A DNA stretch of 64,000 nt, from the NCBI GenBank assembly GCA_037693485.1, contig CM075344.1, forward strand, positions 22,838,501 through 22,902,500, read 5' to 3'. Shown one piece after another: positions 32,957-43,494 of the stretch. The DNA is from Kitagawia praeruptora. Lineage: Eukaryota > Streptophyta > Magnoliopsida > Apiales > Apiaceae. Below the pieces are notes generated by a model. That model was not told the DNA's origin. It ran no database searches and was given only the letters and a program-made list of their open reading frames with translations. The first letter of the stretch is position 1. Each line of letters begins with the position of its first letter. The translations under genes were made by a program, and so were the position numbers.

Positions 32957-33844
32957 CACTACGCCATAGATGGCCTGTAGCAACACTTTTTTTTGGTGTT
33001 GCCTTGAAAAATGTTGTAGTAGCTCTCTAAACTTTCTGCCTACTGCAACATTGTTTATTTGATGTTGCTGTATACAAAAAATGGTGTTGTCGTAGCTATA
33101 AGAAATGTAGCAAGTTGCAACCCTTGTGAAGTGCTGCCGTTAATATGATTTAAACATAACTTTACATTTTCAGCAAAAAAATTGAAAGAAATAATTATTG
33201 TGAATTAAAATTAATTAATTTGAAAAAATATATAACTAGATTTTCAAAGTTTGTTATGAGAGTCAATATTGACATTTTTATAAAATATGTCATTTTTCAT
33301 AATTTGAAAATAGACTAAATTATTTAAAAAAAACTTAATAAATAGACCAAATTTTATTTTATTTAATTTTTGAAAATTAAATTTTACAAATTTTACACAA
33401 AATGAATAAATTTTGACAATAAATATGAAATTTGATGTTAAAAAATTCTATATTCGTTATTGAAGTGAAATATGACATTTTTATAAAAACTACACAGTTT
33501 CTTATAAAATTTTAATTGATGAAATTTTTAAATAAAAAAATTTAAAATAAATGAAAAAATAATTTAGTTGTGTAACTGTGTCTAAGTATGGCGCCTTCCG
33601 TATTTTTGCAATGGGTTAGAAGCGGGAATTTTGCCGCCTTGTAAAAACACTAGTGATAACAAAAAAGAGTTAGACAAAACATTTTCACATCACTCTAGTA
33701 TTCTACACTACCGCCGCTCTTTACCACCCACTCAAAACTCACTCAAAAGTTAGGGTTCACCTCTTACTCACTCTGTAATCTTTAAGATATGGGGTTGCTT
33801 CAAGCTTGCACGGCTTTGATTTGGGGCTTCAATTAGGATTTTGA

Positions 33845-34006
33845 GGTCGAATTGAATTAGGGGATAATTCCAATTCTCCCACTTCTCCCTCATCTTCTCC
33901 GTTCTCCAAGAAGCTCCGGTTCTTCTGTTCCTCGCCGCCATGGTCCTCGTCGCCGTTGTCTGTTATTGATCAACTTCGTGCTATGTTTCCTGATATGGAT
34001 AAACAA
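33845..34006 (+). pseudogene. Captured CUE-domain protein, first-exon fragment
   Basis: The open frame from 33845 reads through SPFSKKLRFF and then IDQLRAMFPDMDKQ before a likely splice donor (GTATCT) at 34007. DQLRAMFP is the signature of a CUE ubiquitin-binding helix; the serine-rich N-terminus with SKKLR resembles small plant CUE proteins. There is no in-frame ATG upstream, and the rest of the domain is missing. It is a capture remnant in Pack-CACTA. Confidence 0.55.
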
Positions 34007-34007
34007 G

Positions 34008-34045
<38 letters not shown>

Positions 34046-34060
34046 TCTCTCTCTCTCCCC

Positions 34061-34091
<31 letters not shown>

Positions 34092-34102
34092 TGTGTGTGT
34101 GT
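34007..34102. repeat. (CT)n and (TG)n microsatellite
   Basis: About 40 CT repeats with a few CC interruptions are followed by a short TG run, directly after the CUE exon. Confidence 0.95.
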
Positions 34103-34389
34103 TATTGAATTAGTAATTAAGCAGATCTTTTGATAATGTTATTTATCTGTAAAATTAATTGAATTACATTTAAATGATTAGTGTGTTGTTGAGAGAGATT
34201 GAGAGTGTGTTGTTGAAGCAGATGAGAGTGTCTGGTGCGCGAGGTTCGTATTTGAAGGATTCCGAAAAGGGGGAGATGTGTAAATTTGAAGCAATACCTG
34301 GTGCCCAGGTATTGAGAATACTTGAATTCATTCATTGGTTTCCTGTGACTTGTAAGTTGGTGCTGTGACTTTTTTCCCTAATTATACAG

Positions 34390-35333
34390 GCCCTAGATTA
34401 TTCTTTACTGCTCCATCCCTAGATATTCCAAAAGCTATTACAAATGCTGGTTTGCAGGCCTCTGAGGTTGATTATTATGAGATAAATGAAGCCTTTTCTG
34501 TAAGGGTTCTCACTTTTTGACAATTTAGGAACCTTTGTTATGTGCACAAGAACTCTACTAACTCACCTTGTTCGTATAGGTTGTGGCTCTTGCTAATAAA
34601 AAGCTCCTTGGGATCAATGATGTGAGTCCTCTGAACTTTGCAGTTCTCTTTTAACTTTAGAAGTTTTAGCTTGTCTGCCTCCAATGTGTTATCTAATTTA
34701 AATTTTCTCTTAAATTATATTATAATCTTAATTCTTACGAATGTAGAAAAAATTGAATGTGCATGGAGGTGCTGGGACATCCACTTGGTTGCAGTGGAGC
34801 TCGAATTTTAATCACATTACTCGGGGTATACAGATTCTTTTACTTCTATATAGCGTCCTACTTTGAGCAGTATTGACCATGATATAATCATTTATAACCC
34901 TGAGATATTTGTGATAATGTATGACACTTATACAATCTTAATTGATCAACCTCTGCACAACATTTGACATATACTATTAGAAGCAATTAGGCATTCTGTG
35001 GCTCTGATAATATGTATGCTTGCTCAAGAGAAGAATCTTTGATATTTCACTATTATAAATGTTGCATATTATATTATCTTTTTGCTCGCTGTGGCCTCCA
35101 AAGATACCACAAAATGACCTGTGGGTCCAAATGTTGTCAATTGTTTCTTACATATATAATGATATTGGTCATTTTGTCTTTAGTTTTCTCTCTAGGAACA
35201 AGTTTTCGGTATCTGTGTCTGAGTTAAGGTGTATCATGTGCAAGTATTGAGACAAAACAATGCTAAAATTGGCGTTGCTGGAATTTGCAATGGGGGATGA
35301 GGAGCTTCTGCTCTAGTTCTGGAAGTCATGTAA
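34390..35333 (+). pseudogene. Acetoacetyl-CoA thiolase (AACT) 3' exons, broken
   Basis: Four exons keep plant splice borders: 34390-34499 (FFTAPSLDIPKAITNAGLQA, then SEVDYYEINEAFS), 34580-34621 (VVALANKKLLGIND), 34747-about 34830 (KLNVHGGAG) and 35245-35333 (AKIGVAGICNGG, stop, GASALVLE). They match the C-terminal half of plant cytosolic acetyl-CoA C-acetyltransferase, which joins two acetyl-CoA in the mevalonate pathway. Lesions: a short deletion in exon 3 shifts the frame before the catalytic-His motif GHPLG, and an in-frame TGA sits inside the catalytic-Cys loop CNGGGG. The nucleophile-cysteine half is absent. Retained introns show capture from genomic DNA, not from mRNA. Confidence 0.85.
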
Positions 35334-35648
35334 GCCATTTATAATTTTATGCTAAGTAGGCATGTTCATAATATTGCTCTGTGTATGGATTATCATGCTT
35401 ACAGATAGGAAAATCACCTAGAATTAGTAAAAAAATCCTCATTAGAATTTGATAGATTTTGAAACAGATTCTGGATTTTATACTTCTAGTTCTGTTGTTC
35501 ATAACTCTGTACGAGCAAAAAGCTAAAAGACACCTCATGTATTAGGACAATTTAGATATTACCTTTTCCATCTCTTTGATCATAGTTTTCAATCAATTTC
35601 AATGAAATAATGACCATGCATATCTCTCTTCTTAATGTGCTTTTACAG

Positions 35649-35768
35649 GTCTGACATGACCAAGGAACAGATGCTGGTAGATCTCGCCTTCAGAACAAAA
35701 GTTCTATTTTGGAGTGGAGTTGTTCTTAGTTCACTAGCAATAGGCGTGCTAGGTTATGTTGTTGTAAG
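35649..35768 (+). pseudogene. Captured exon with a transmembrane segment, SP1/MUL1-like
   Basis: This exon is bounded by ACAG and GTAATA splice signals and reads TKEQMLVDLAFRTKVLFWSG, then a hydrophobic stretch VVLSSLAIGVLGYVVVR. This resembles the membrane segment before the RING finger of plant SP1-like (MUL1-family) organelle ubiquitin ligases, but the assignment rests on one exon. No RING part is seen. Just beyond it, Copia-2 begins. Confidence 0.4.
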
Positions 35769-35957
35769 GTAATATAATGATTTGCACTTGAACTTTAGAA
35801 GGATGGCAGGTTTCAGACTGGAAGAAGGATGGTAGGTGTCGAAATTTAAAAAATGATTTAAAAATATTGTTATATTTTCGTGGTGGTCGTGGTAAATATC
35901 ATCGTTGCTATAAAAAGAAAACAGAATGTGAGTGCGAGAAATGACCCAGTCCTATAC

Positions 35958-37162
35958 TGTTAGAAAATGGAAAGTTTGAGGCATATTTATAATATGTTCT
36001 TGATGTAATTTCCAGAAACTAACAAGTGGAGGTTGTTCCTTGTAATGAGGATTTAAACTTTCATGTTTGGATCTAAGACATTTTCTTAGTGGAATCCATA
36101 GATAAATTGAGTTGAAAGAAGGAGATTTGAATTCAGGTTGCAGATGGAAATCATGGCCATGATATATATTTCATGATCATGAAGAGGCATCAAAAGAGAT
36201 GGGATATTCAGAAACCTTTCATGCCCATGAGAAAGTTTTCATGTCCATGAATGTATACTTGGTTGGTCAGAAAGGTTTCATGCCCATGAGGAAGTTTTCA
36301 TGCCCATGATCTGCAACTGATTTTAAATTAGATATTGATTTATTTTAACAGGTTTCAGATTTATTTGTTACAATAGTACTAGAAATTTGGGTCAGTATTT
36401 GGATCAAATCCTGATGGAAATTTGGATCAGTACTTGGAGTAAAATCCTGATGGACTTGGTCAGACATCAGATACTGATGGGCTAAATCCTGATGGATATC
36501 AGTTCATGACAAAGCACTGAATCCTGATCCTGATGGACATCAAATCCTGTTGTTACTGATGACCAAATCCTGATGCTTATGTAACTGAAAATAAATCCTG
36601 ATGCAGTTAATGCAATTAAATCAGAATATTTACTTTCCTTTTATGGAGTATCAGTTACGTTTTATTCTTGGTATTATATATATACATAATAGAATAGAAC
36701 GTTGTAAGATATATACGATACATCCGAAGGAGAGAAAACGCTTGTAGTCTTCTTTCTCTCTACTCTCTCAACACATACAGAAGATAAACATAATTCTCAG
36801 GCGAACTGAGGTGCTGGTCGCTGTTGATCACTGGTGTATTTGTGAACCCTTTGATCTGTTGCTGTTTTATCCTGGAAGTGATATTGCTGCAACCCAATCA
36901 CAACGTAAGTGGGGCAATATTCTCTTCAAGAACAGCCAAGTCTTCTTGAAGGGCTTGGTGACTCAGCTGTGTTCTTTCTCTCTTGTTGTCTTGGCTTAAG
37001 CTATTGTGAGAGATAAGTGTTCTTACTTTTCTAGTTAATTACAGTTACTGATTAGGCTCATGTTTATGCCTTCGTGATTTGTTTCGTTATTTGGTTAATT
37101 GCCTGTTCTTGTCTAATATATATAACTGCCTCATTGTTGTGTTTAGTGTAAATTACCCAACA
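35958..37162 (+). repeat. 5' LTR of Copia-2 (1205 bp)
   Basis: It runs from TGTTAGAAAATGG to ACCCAACA. It contains repeated TTCATGCCCATGA segments (36216-36320) and multiple AAATCCTGATG copies (36415-36605). After the LTR the sequence ATCTTGAAGAGAATAATTG does not look like the usual initiator-Met primer site. Confidence 0.88.
36675..36683 (+). promoter_or_regulatory. TATA-like box in the Copia-2 5' LTR
   Basis: TATATATAT lies in the 3' half of the LTR, upstream of the expected transcript start. Confidence 0.45.
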
Positions 37163-37205
37163 ATCTTGAAGAGAATAATTGTGTTATATATTGTTAATTA
37201 ACAAG

Positions 37206-40200
37206 ATGTTTAACGAAACTGAAACTCCTGTTGTTGAGACTAGCTCTGGGTCTGGTGTTACTGTACCCACCATTGATTGGACTACGTACCGTTTCCCACA
37301 GCCTATCGATATGTCAGGTACGCCTGATAAATTCGGTGGGGGTGTTGGTTTTTCTCGTTGGTAGAAAAAGATGAAACTGTGGTTAACGGTAAAGGGTCTA
37401 TGGCCGGTGGTGCAGTATGAGAAACCAATTGTGGTTAAGGAGAAAGCTGAAACTGTTAAGGCTTATACCATGTGGGAGGAAAAGGATGGGGTGGCTAGGG
37501 CTGCAATTCTGGCAGCTTTAGCGAACACTCTATTCGATGTTTATTCATCTGACTCCTACACTGCTAAGCTCTTATGGGAGAAGCTTGACCAGACACATAA
37601 TACTGATTCGCAAGGTTTGGAAAAGTATTCTGTGGCTAGGTTCTTTGACTTTAAACTGGTGGATACGAAATCCATGACTGAGCAAGTGCATGAGTTTGAG
37701 ATGTTGGTTCATGCTTTGAAGGAGTCTGGTATGGACCTTCCTGAAAAGTTTCAGGTTATGTCTGTGATTGAAAAGCTCCCTAAGTATTGGGAAGAGTTTG
37801 CACTCTCCCTGAAAAGACAGAAAGGAGAGATCACTTGGACAAACCTGATGTTGGACATCTCTGTGCAGGAGCAACACAAGTCCAAGTAAGGACATGTGAT
37901 GCCTACTGAACATGCTGGGAGTTCGAAGGTAAATGTAGTGACTGTTGGACAGAAAAGAAAGACTGTCACTAAGAAGGAAAACACTAAGTCTAAGGACAAG
38001 AACAAGGCTAAGAAACCAAAGGCAAACAAACCATGTTGGTCTTGTGGACAGGTTGGTCATTGGAGCAAGGATTGTCCTGAAAAGAAAGCTAAGAAACCTG
38101 TCGTGGGAGCACAAGCTAACACTGTGCTTGCAACCACTGGTGGGTCTATGGTTAACATGGTTGTTGGTGAAGCTGTTGCTTCTGAAACTGACAACGGGTA
38201 TGTGACCTACAACCCTGTACTTCTTTCCACTTATTCGTCTCATGAATGGTTGATTGATACTGGAGCTAATGTACATATTTGTACTGATATTACTCTATTT
38301 GTATCTTATCAACAGACTCATGGAATGACGGTGACGATGGGGAATGCTAGTGCAGCTCAAGTACTTGGAATAGGAAACGTGGACCTGAAGTTCGCTTCTG
38401 GGCGTGTTCTATCCCTCACTAGAGTGCACCATGTTCCTGATATTCGTAGAAATATAATAAGTGGAAGTTGTTTAGTTAAGATTGGTTTTGAAGTTTCTTT
38501 GAAATGTAATAAAGTAGTTATTACAAATACTGGTGTATTTTTTGGCAAAGGTTACTTGTCAGATGGATTATTTTTAATAAATGCTGAGCCCGTTTTGGGT
38601 GCTTTAAATAAGATTACTCCTTCTGTTAACTATGTTGAATCTTCAGATTTATGGCATGCTAGACTTGGTCACTTAAATTTTGGTTCTCTTAAAAATATGA
38701 TGAACTTAGAGTTGATTCCAAGACATACCATAGAAAAGAATTCTAAATGTCAAGTATGTGTGTCTGCTAAACAAATAAGGAAACCTTTTCATAATATTGT
38801 TAGGGATTCAGACTTGTTAGATTTAGTACACACTGATATTTGTGAATTTGGTGGTGTTTTGACCAAGGAACATAATAGATATTTCATTACCTTTATAGAT
38901 GATTGTAGTAGATATTGTTATGTTTATTTGCTTAAACATAAAGATGAAGCACTAGATAAATTCATTATGTTCAAAACTGAAGCTGAAACACAAACTGGTA
39001 AAGTACTTAAACGTTTGAGATCAGATAGAGGTGGTGAGTATACGAGTAACTCGTTTAATGAATTTTGCAAAAGCAATGGTATAGTTCATGAGGTAACTCC
39101 ACCATACACACCTGAGTCTAATGGGGTGGCAGAACGAAAGAACAGAACCTTTAAGGATATGATCAATAGTATGTTGATTAATTCTGGGTTGCCTAAGTAC
39201 ATGTGGGGAGAAGCTCTGAATACGGCTTGCCATATTCTGAATAGAGTTCCTCTGAAACATATGGACAAGACACCTTATGAATTATGGACAGAGAAAAGGA
39301 CTAGTTTAAAATATCTTCGTGTGTGGGGGTGCCTTGCAAAGGTACTTGTCCCTGAACACAAGAGAAAGAAACTAGGTCCGAAAACTGTTGATTGCATCTT
39401 TCTGGGCTATAGGGAAACCACTACAGCTATGAGATTTTTAGTTTTAAAATCTGACATAGATGGAATAGTGGCTAATTCCATAGTTGAATTTCGTGATGCT
39501 ACATTCTTTGAGGATGTTTACCCTATGAAGACTGGTATGCCTCAAGATACTTCTAATGAAGATCCTACTCACACATCAAGTTCTATTCCTGATCATGTGG
39601 AAAAGATGACAAATGTGGGGGCGGAACCTAGTAGTAGCTCTACTCCTAAGGAGGTAGAGGAACCACGAAGGAGTAAGCGTGCAAAGGTAGTCAAGGATTT
39701 TGGAAGTGATTTTATCACTTACAATGTCGAGGACGAACCTTTAACTTTCCGACAAGCTATGGATTCTTCAGAGTCTAGGCACTGGAAGGGCGCTGTAAAG
39801 AGTGAAATTGACTCTATTGTTTCTAATGGGACATGGGAGTTAGTTGATCTCCCTCCTGGGTGTTCTACTATTGGGTGCAGATGGATCTTTAAAAGGAAGT
39901 TGAACCCTGACGGCTCAATAGATAAGTACAAAGCTAGACTGGTAGCTAAGGGTTTTAAGCAAATGGAGGGTATTGATTACTTTGATACATACTCTCCTGT
40001 AGCTAGGATGACAACAATCCGAATGCTTGTAGCATTGGCTTCCGTACATGGTCTTATCATCCATCAAATGGATGTAAAGATAGCTTTTCTTCATGGTGAA
40101 CTTGAAGAAGAGATTTATATGGATCAGCCTGAGGGATTTGTTGCATCTGGTAACGAAAGGAAAGTATGTAAGTTGATCAAATCCATCTATGGCTTGAAAC

Positions 40201-41315
40201 AAGCTCCTAGGGATTGGCATAAAAAGTTTGATGAAACTATAGTGCCGTTCAGTTATGATATTAATGATAGTGACAAGTGTGTCTACACCAAAGTTAAAGG
40301 TAGTGAATGTGTCATCATGTGCCTATATGTGGATGACATATTACTGTTTGGAACCAATATTGAGATTATTAACGAGACAAAAGCTTTCTTGAAAAGGCAC
40401 TTTGAAATGAAGGATATGGGTGAGGCTAGTGTGATTCTTGGTCTCAAACTGACACAGTCAGCTGAGGGAATAACTTTATCGCAGTCTCATTATATAGAGA
40501 AATCTATACTTGAGAAATATGGTTATTCACAGTGTAGAATCGCTAGTACACCCTATGATCCTAAAGTTGCCCTTGTTAAGAATGCTTCAGGAGTACCTGT
40601 GTCTCAGTTAAGGTATTCTCAGATTATAGGGAGTTTACAGTATCTTGCTAACTGTACTAGACCAGATATTTCGTACTCTGTGTCTAAGTTGGCTAGATAT
40701 ACAAGCTGTCCAAACAGAACTTATTGGGATGCTCTTGATAGAGTACTTAGATATCTGAAAGGCACAATGTACCTAAGTTTACACTATAGGAGATTTCCTG
40801 GTGTACTTGAGGGGTACAGTGATGCAAGTTGGATAGCTAAGAAGTCTGGTTCCAATGGAATGACTGGATACATGTTCACCTTAGCAGGGGGAGCAATATC
40901 CTGGAAGTCGACCAAACAGACTATAGTAACTCGGTCTACTTTTGAGGCTGAGTTGTGTGCATTAGATGCCACGGGGACTGAGGCTGAATGGTTACATGGA
41001 CTTATGTCAATGTTACCTGTAGTAAGTCGTCCACTTCCTGCTTTTGCTGTTCATTGTGATAGCCGTACAACTATCGACAAGATAAACAGCAAGAAGTATA
41101 ATGTAAAAACAAAGAGACATATCCAAGTTAGACTGAAGTCTATAAGGGGTCTAATGTCTGAAAGGATTATTGCTGTTGAGTTTATTGGAACTCAAGAAAA
41201 CCTAGCTGATCCTTTGACTAAAGGGCTTGAGCATGTTGTAGTCCTTAAGTCTAGGTTGGGGATGGGACTGATAGCCCATAGTAATTCATCTACAGCGGGA
41301 ACCCAATACATATGA
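37206..41315 (+). pseudogene. Copia-2 gag-pol with two nonsense codons
   Basis: One frame of 1370 codons runs from MFNETETPVVE at 37206 to a stop at 41313-41315. Two in-frame stops interrupt it: TAG at 37362 (after GFSRW, where Copia gags usually have Gln) and TAA at 37887 (after HKSK). The second lies before the zinc knuckle, so it is not at the gag/protease border. Domains: UBN2-type gag; zinc knuckle CWSCGQVGHWSKDC (about residue 276); protease LIDTGANVHI (about 351); LWHARLGH; integrase with FIDDCSRYCY and SDRGGEYTS; reverse transcriptase with LYVDDILLFG (about 1040); and RNase H with SDASW and STFEAEL (an unusual Phe for Ala). Downstream of the second stop the frame is open for 1139 codons. 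Confidence 0.92.
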
Positions 41316-41850
41316 GAGGAGATCCCTCGAAAGTGTATTCAATGTGGTAATAACAAGTTGTAAGGGTGAATTGGTTGTACCTTTAACTACATAGATTGAT
41401 ACTCACGTATCTGGAGTCTATCCCCTGTAAACCTAAAAGGTACTGTCACTGCCAGACTAGCAAGAGTTATTTGAACTCTGAATGGGGTCAAGTCATTTGA
41501 CGAGATGCTAGCAGTACATCTCTGGAGATGCCCAGCTAAGCGAATGTAATTGTGTGGTCGCAATTAGAGGAAAGGGTTATTCCTTGAAGCATTCGACGAA
41601 CAGGATCGAGACATGACCATTAACGTCTCAAAGCCGTAGATTGGCACCATAGCCTTTGACTTGTCGTCGTCTATGGAGTGTGGTTACACTAAACGGATAA
41701 AGATTCAAGGTGAAACATTCCATCTGAATCCGGTAGCCATCGAAGTAGAGGACTTAGGAGGGTTCAAACCCGGAAGGGTACCTACTATGAAAAACAAGTC
41801 ATGATGAGGATATATATGTATTTGAATTTCTGTATGGATTCGTGGGGGAT
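41316..41850 (+). other. Copia-2 non-coding tail and polypurine tract
   Basis: About 535 bases lie between the pol stop and the 3' LTR. There is no open frame of note. The base composition is more balanced than the flanks, and short self-complementary stretches occur. It ends in the purine tract CGTGGGGGAT. Confidence 0.7.
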
Positions 41851-42513
41851 TGTTAGAAAATGGAAAGTTTGAGGCATATTTATAATATGTTCTTGATGTA
41901 ATTTCCAGAAACTAACAAGTGGAGGTTGTTCCTTGTAATGAGGATTTAAACTTTCATGTTTGGATCTAAGACATTTTCTTAGTGGAATCCATAGATAAAT
42001 TGAGTTGAAAGAAGGAGATTTGAATTCAGGTTGCAGATGGAAATCATGGCCATGATATATATTTCATGATCATGAAGAGGCATCAAAAGAGATGGGATAT
42101 TCAGAAACCTTTCATGCCCATGAGAAAGTTTTCATGTCCATGAATGTATACTTGGTTGGTCAGAAAGGTTTCATGCCCATGAGGAAGTTTTCATGCCCAT
42201 GATCTGCAACTGATTTTAAATTAAATATTGATTTATTTTAACAGGTTTCAGATTTATTTGTTACAATAGTACTAGAAATTTGGGTCAGTATTTGGATCAA
42301 ATCCTGATGGAAATTTGGATCAGTACTTGGAGTAAAATCCTGATGGACTTGGTCAGACATCAGATACTGATGGGCTAAATCCTGATGGATATCAGTTCCT
42401 GACAAAGCACTGAATCCTGATCCTGATGGACATCAAATCCTGTTGTTACTGATGACCAAATCCTGATGCTTATGTAACTGAAAATAAATCCCGATGCAGT
42501 TAATGCAATTAAA
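41851..42513 (+). repeat. 3' LTR of Copia-2, first 663 bp
   Basis: It aligns to 35958-36620 with three differences and then breaks off where CACTACAAGAAAAGG begins. The remaining 542 bases of LTR should lie beyond the CACTA element, outside the window. Confidence 0.95.
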
Positions 42514-43160
42514 CACTACAAGAAAAGGGTCAATAGACATCAGTTTCTGGCCGATGTCTATGTTATTTTGGATGTGATGTCTAGGTTGGAGATGTCTATT
42601 CTAGACATCAGTCATAAACCGATGTCTATGCTAACATAGACATCAGTTTTTCATTCAATACACATCAGTTGTTCTACAGAATAGGTTAGATATAATTAAT
42701 TTTATAAACAACTTGCATGCCATATATTCTAGAAAACATATAATAAACTAAGTTATTTTTCACATACACATCACCTTTTTTCTTTGAAAAAGATGTCTTT
42801 TCCGATATTAGACATCATAATTTTAGCAGATAAAGTGATGTCTATAGTGAGCTTAGACATCACTCTAGACTGATGTCTAATTCTCTTATAGACATCAGTT
42901 TCTTATTTAAAAAACCGAAGTGTATAGTGACCTTAGACATCATCCTAGACCGATGTCTAATGTAGGTATAAACATCTGGTCTTTCTGAAAAAACTCATTT
43001 ATATGTATCCCTTAGACATCAGATTTTACTTATAAAAGTGATTTCTAATTGTTTTTTAGACATCAGACACCGTAGAAACAAGTGATGTATATAATTGTTT
43101 TAGAAATCATTATTTTGTAAAACTTTTGATGTCTTTGTTACAATTAGACATTAGTTTCTG
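42514..43160. repeat. CACTA terminal and subterminal repeats
   Basis: After the CACTA terminus, about twenty copies of TAGACATCA, or its complement TGATGTCTA, occur in both orientations. In En/Spm such subterminal motifs are bound by the TNPA protein. Confidence 0.88.
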
Positions 43161-43494
43161 AGTGCAACTAAATAAACCGTTGTCTTTCAATGCATACCAA
43201 AAAATAAAAAACTGGACCATTCACAATATATCCAACCATGCATTTAGATTAAACCAGTCACAAAATACACCAACAATGTATCTGTTCCATTAACAAGATA
43301 CCAAACATCACTGGGCACTAGAATTAACTAAGTGCGCAACCAAAAGTATACATAAAAAGCATAACAGCTTGAATTACTACATCACAAACTACATCTCCAA
43401 GACAGATTACCAAAAGCGCAGAACTAGCAATTCAAGCGGTTAACCAAATGTTTACGTCAATTTAAAGAGACCTACTAGAAACTATCAGATCTTG

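Larger units (their letters stand above)
32957..35957 (+). mobile_element. Left part of a Pack-CACTA transposon
   Basis: It begins CACTACGCCATAGATGGCCT. Subterminal repeats built on GTAGCAACA and its complement follow (32980-33140). Inside are exons of at least three unrelated cellular genes with introns retained. The right end is not visible because Copia-2 and a further CACTA element follow and run off the window. No transposase is seen in this part. Confidence 0.6.
35958..42513 (+). mobile_element. Copia-2, LTR retrotransposon, 3' LTR cut by CACTA
   Basis: The 5' LTR is 35958-37162. The damaged gag-pol is 37206-41315. A polypurine tract ending GTGGGGGAT abuts the 3' LTR at 41851. Only the first 663 bases of that LTR are present, because the CACTA element begins at 42514. 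Comparing LTR parts gives three mismatches by eye in 663 positions, so it is young. The left flank five bases are TATAC; the right flank is outside the window. Confidence 0.93.

Noticed and set aside
34174..34368. 64-residue open frame just before the AACT exons
   Set aside because: It might be another captured exon (VSGARGSYLKDSEKGEM), but no family is recognised and it does not match AACT; left unannotated.
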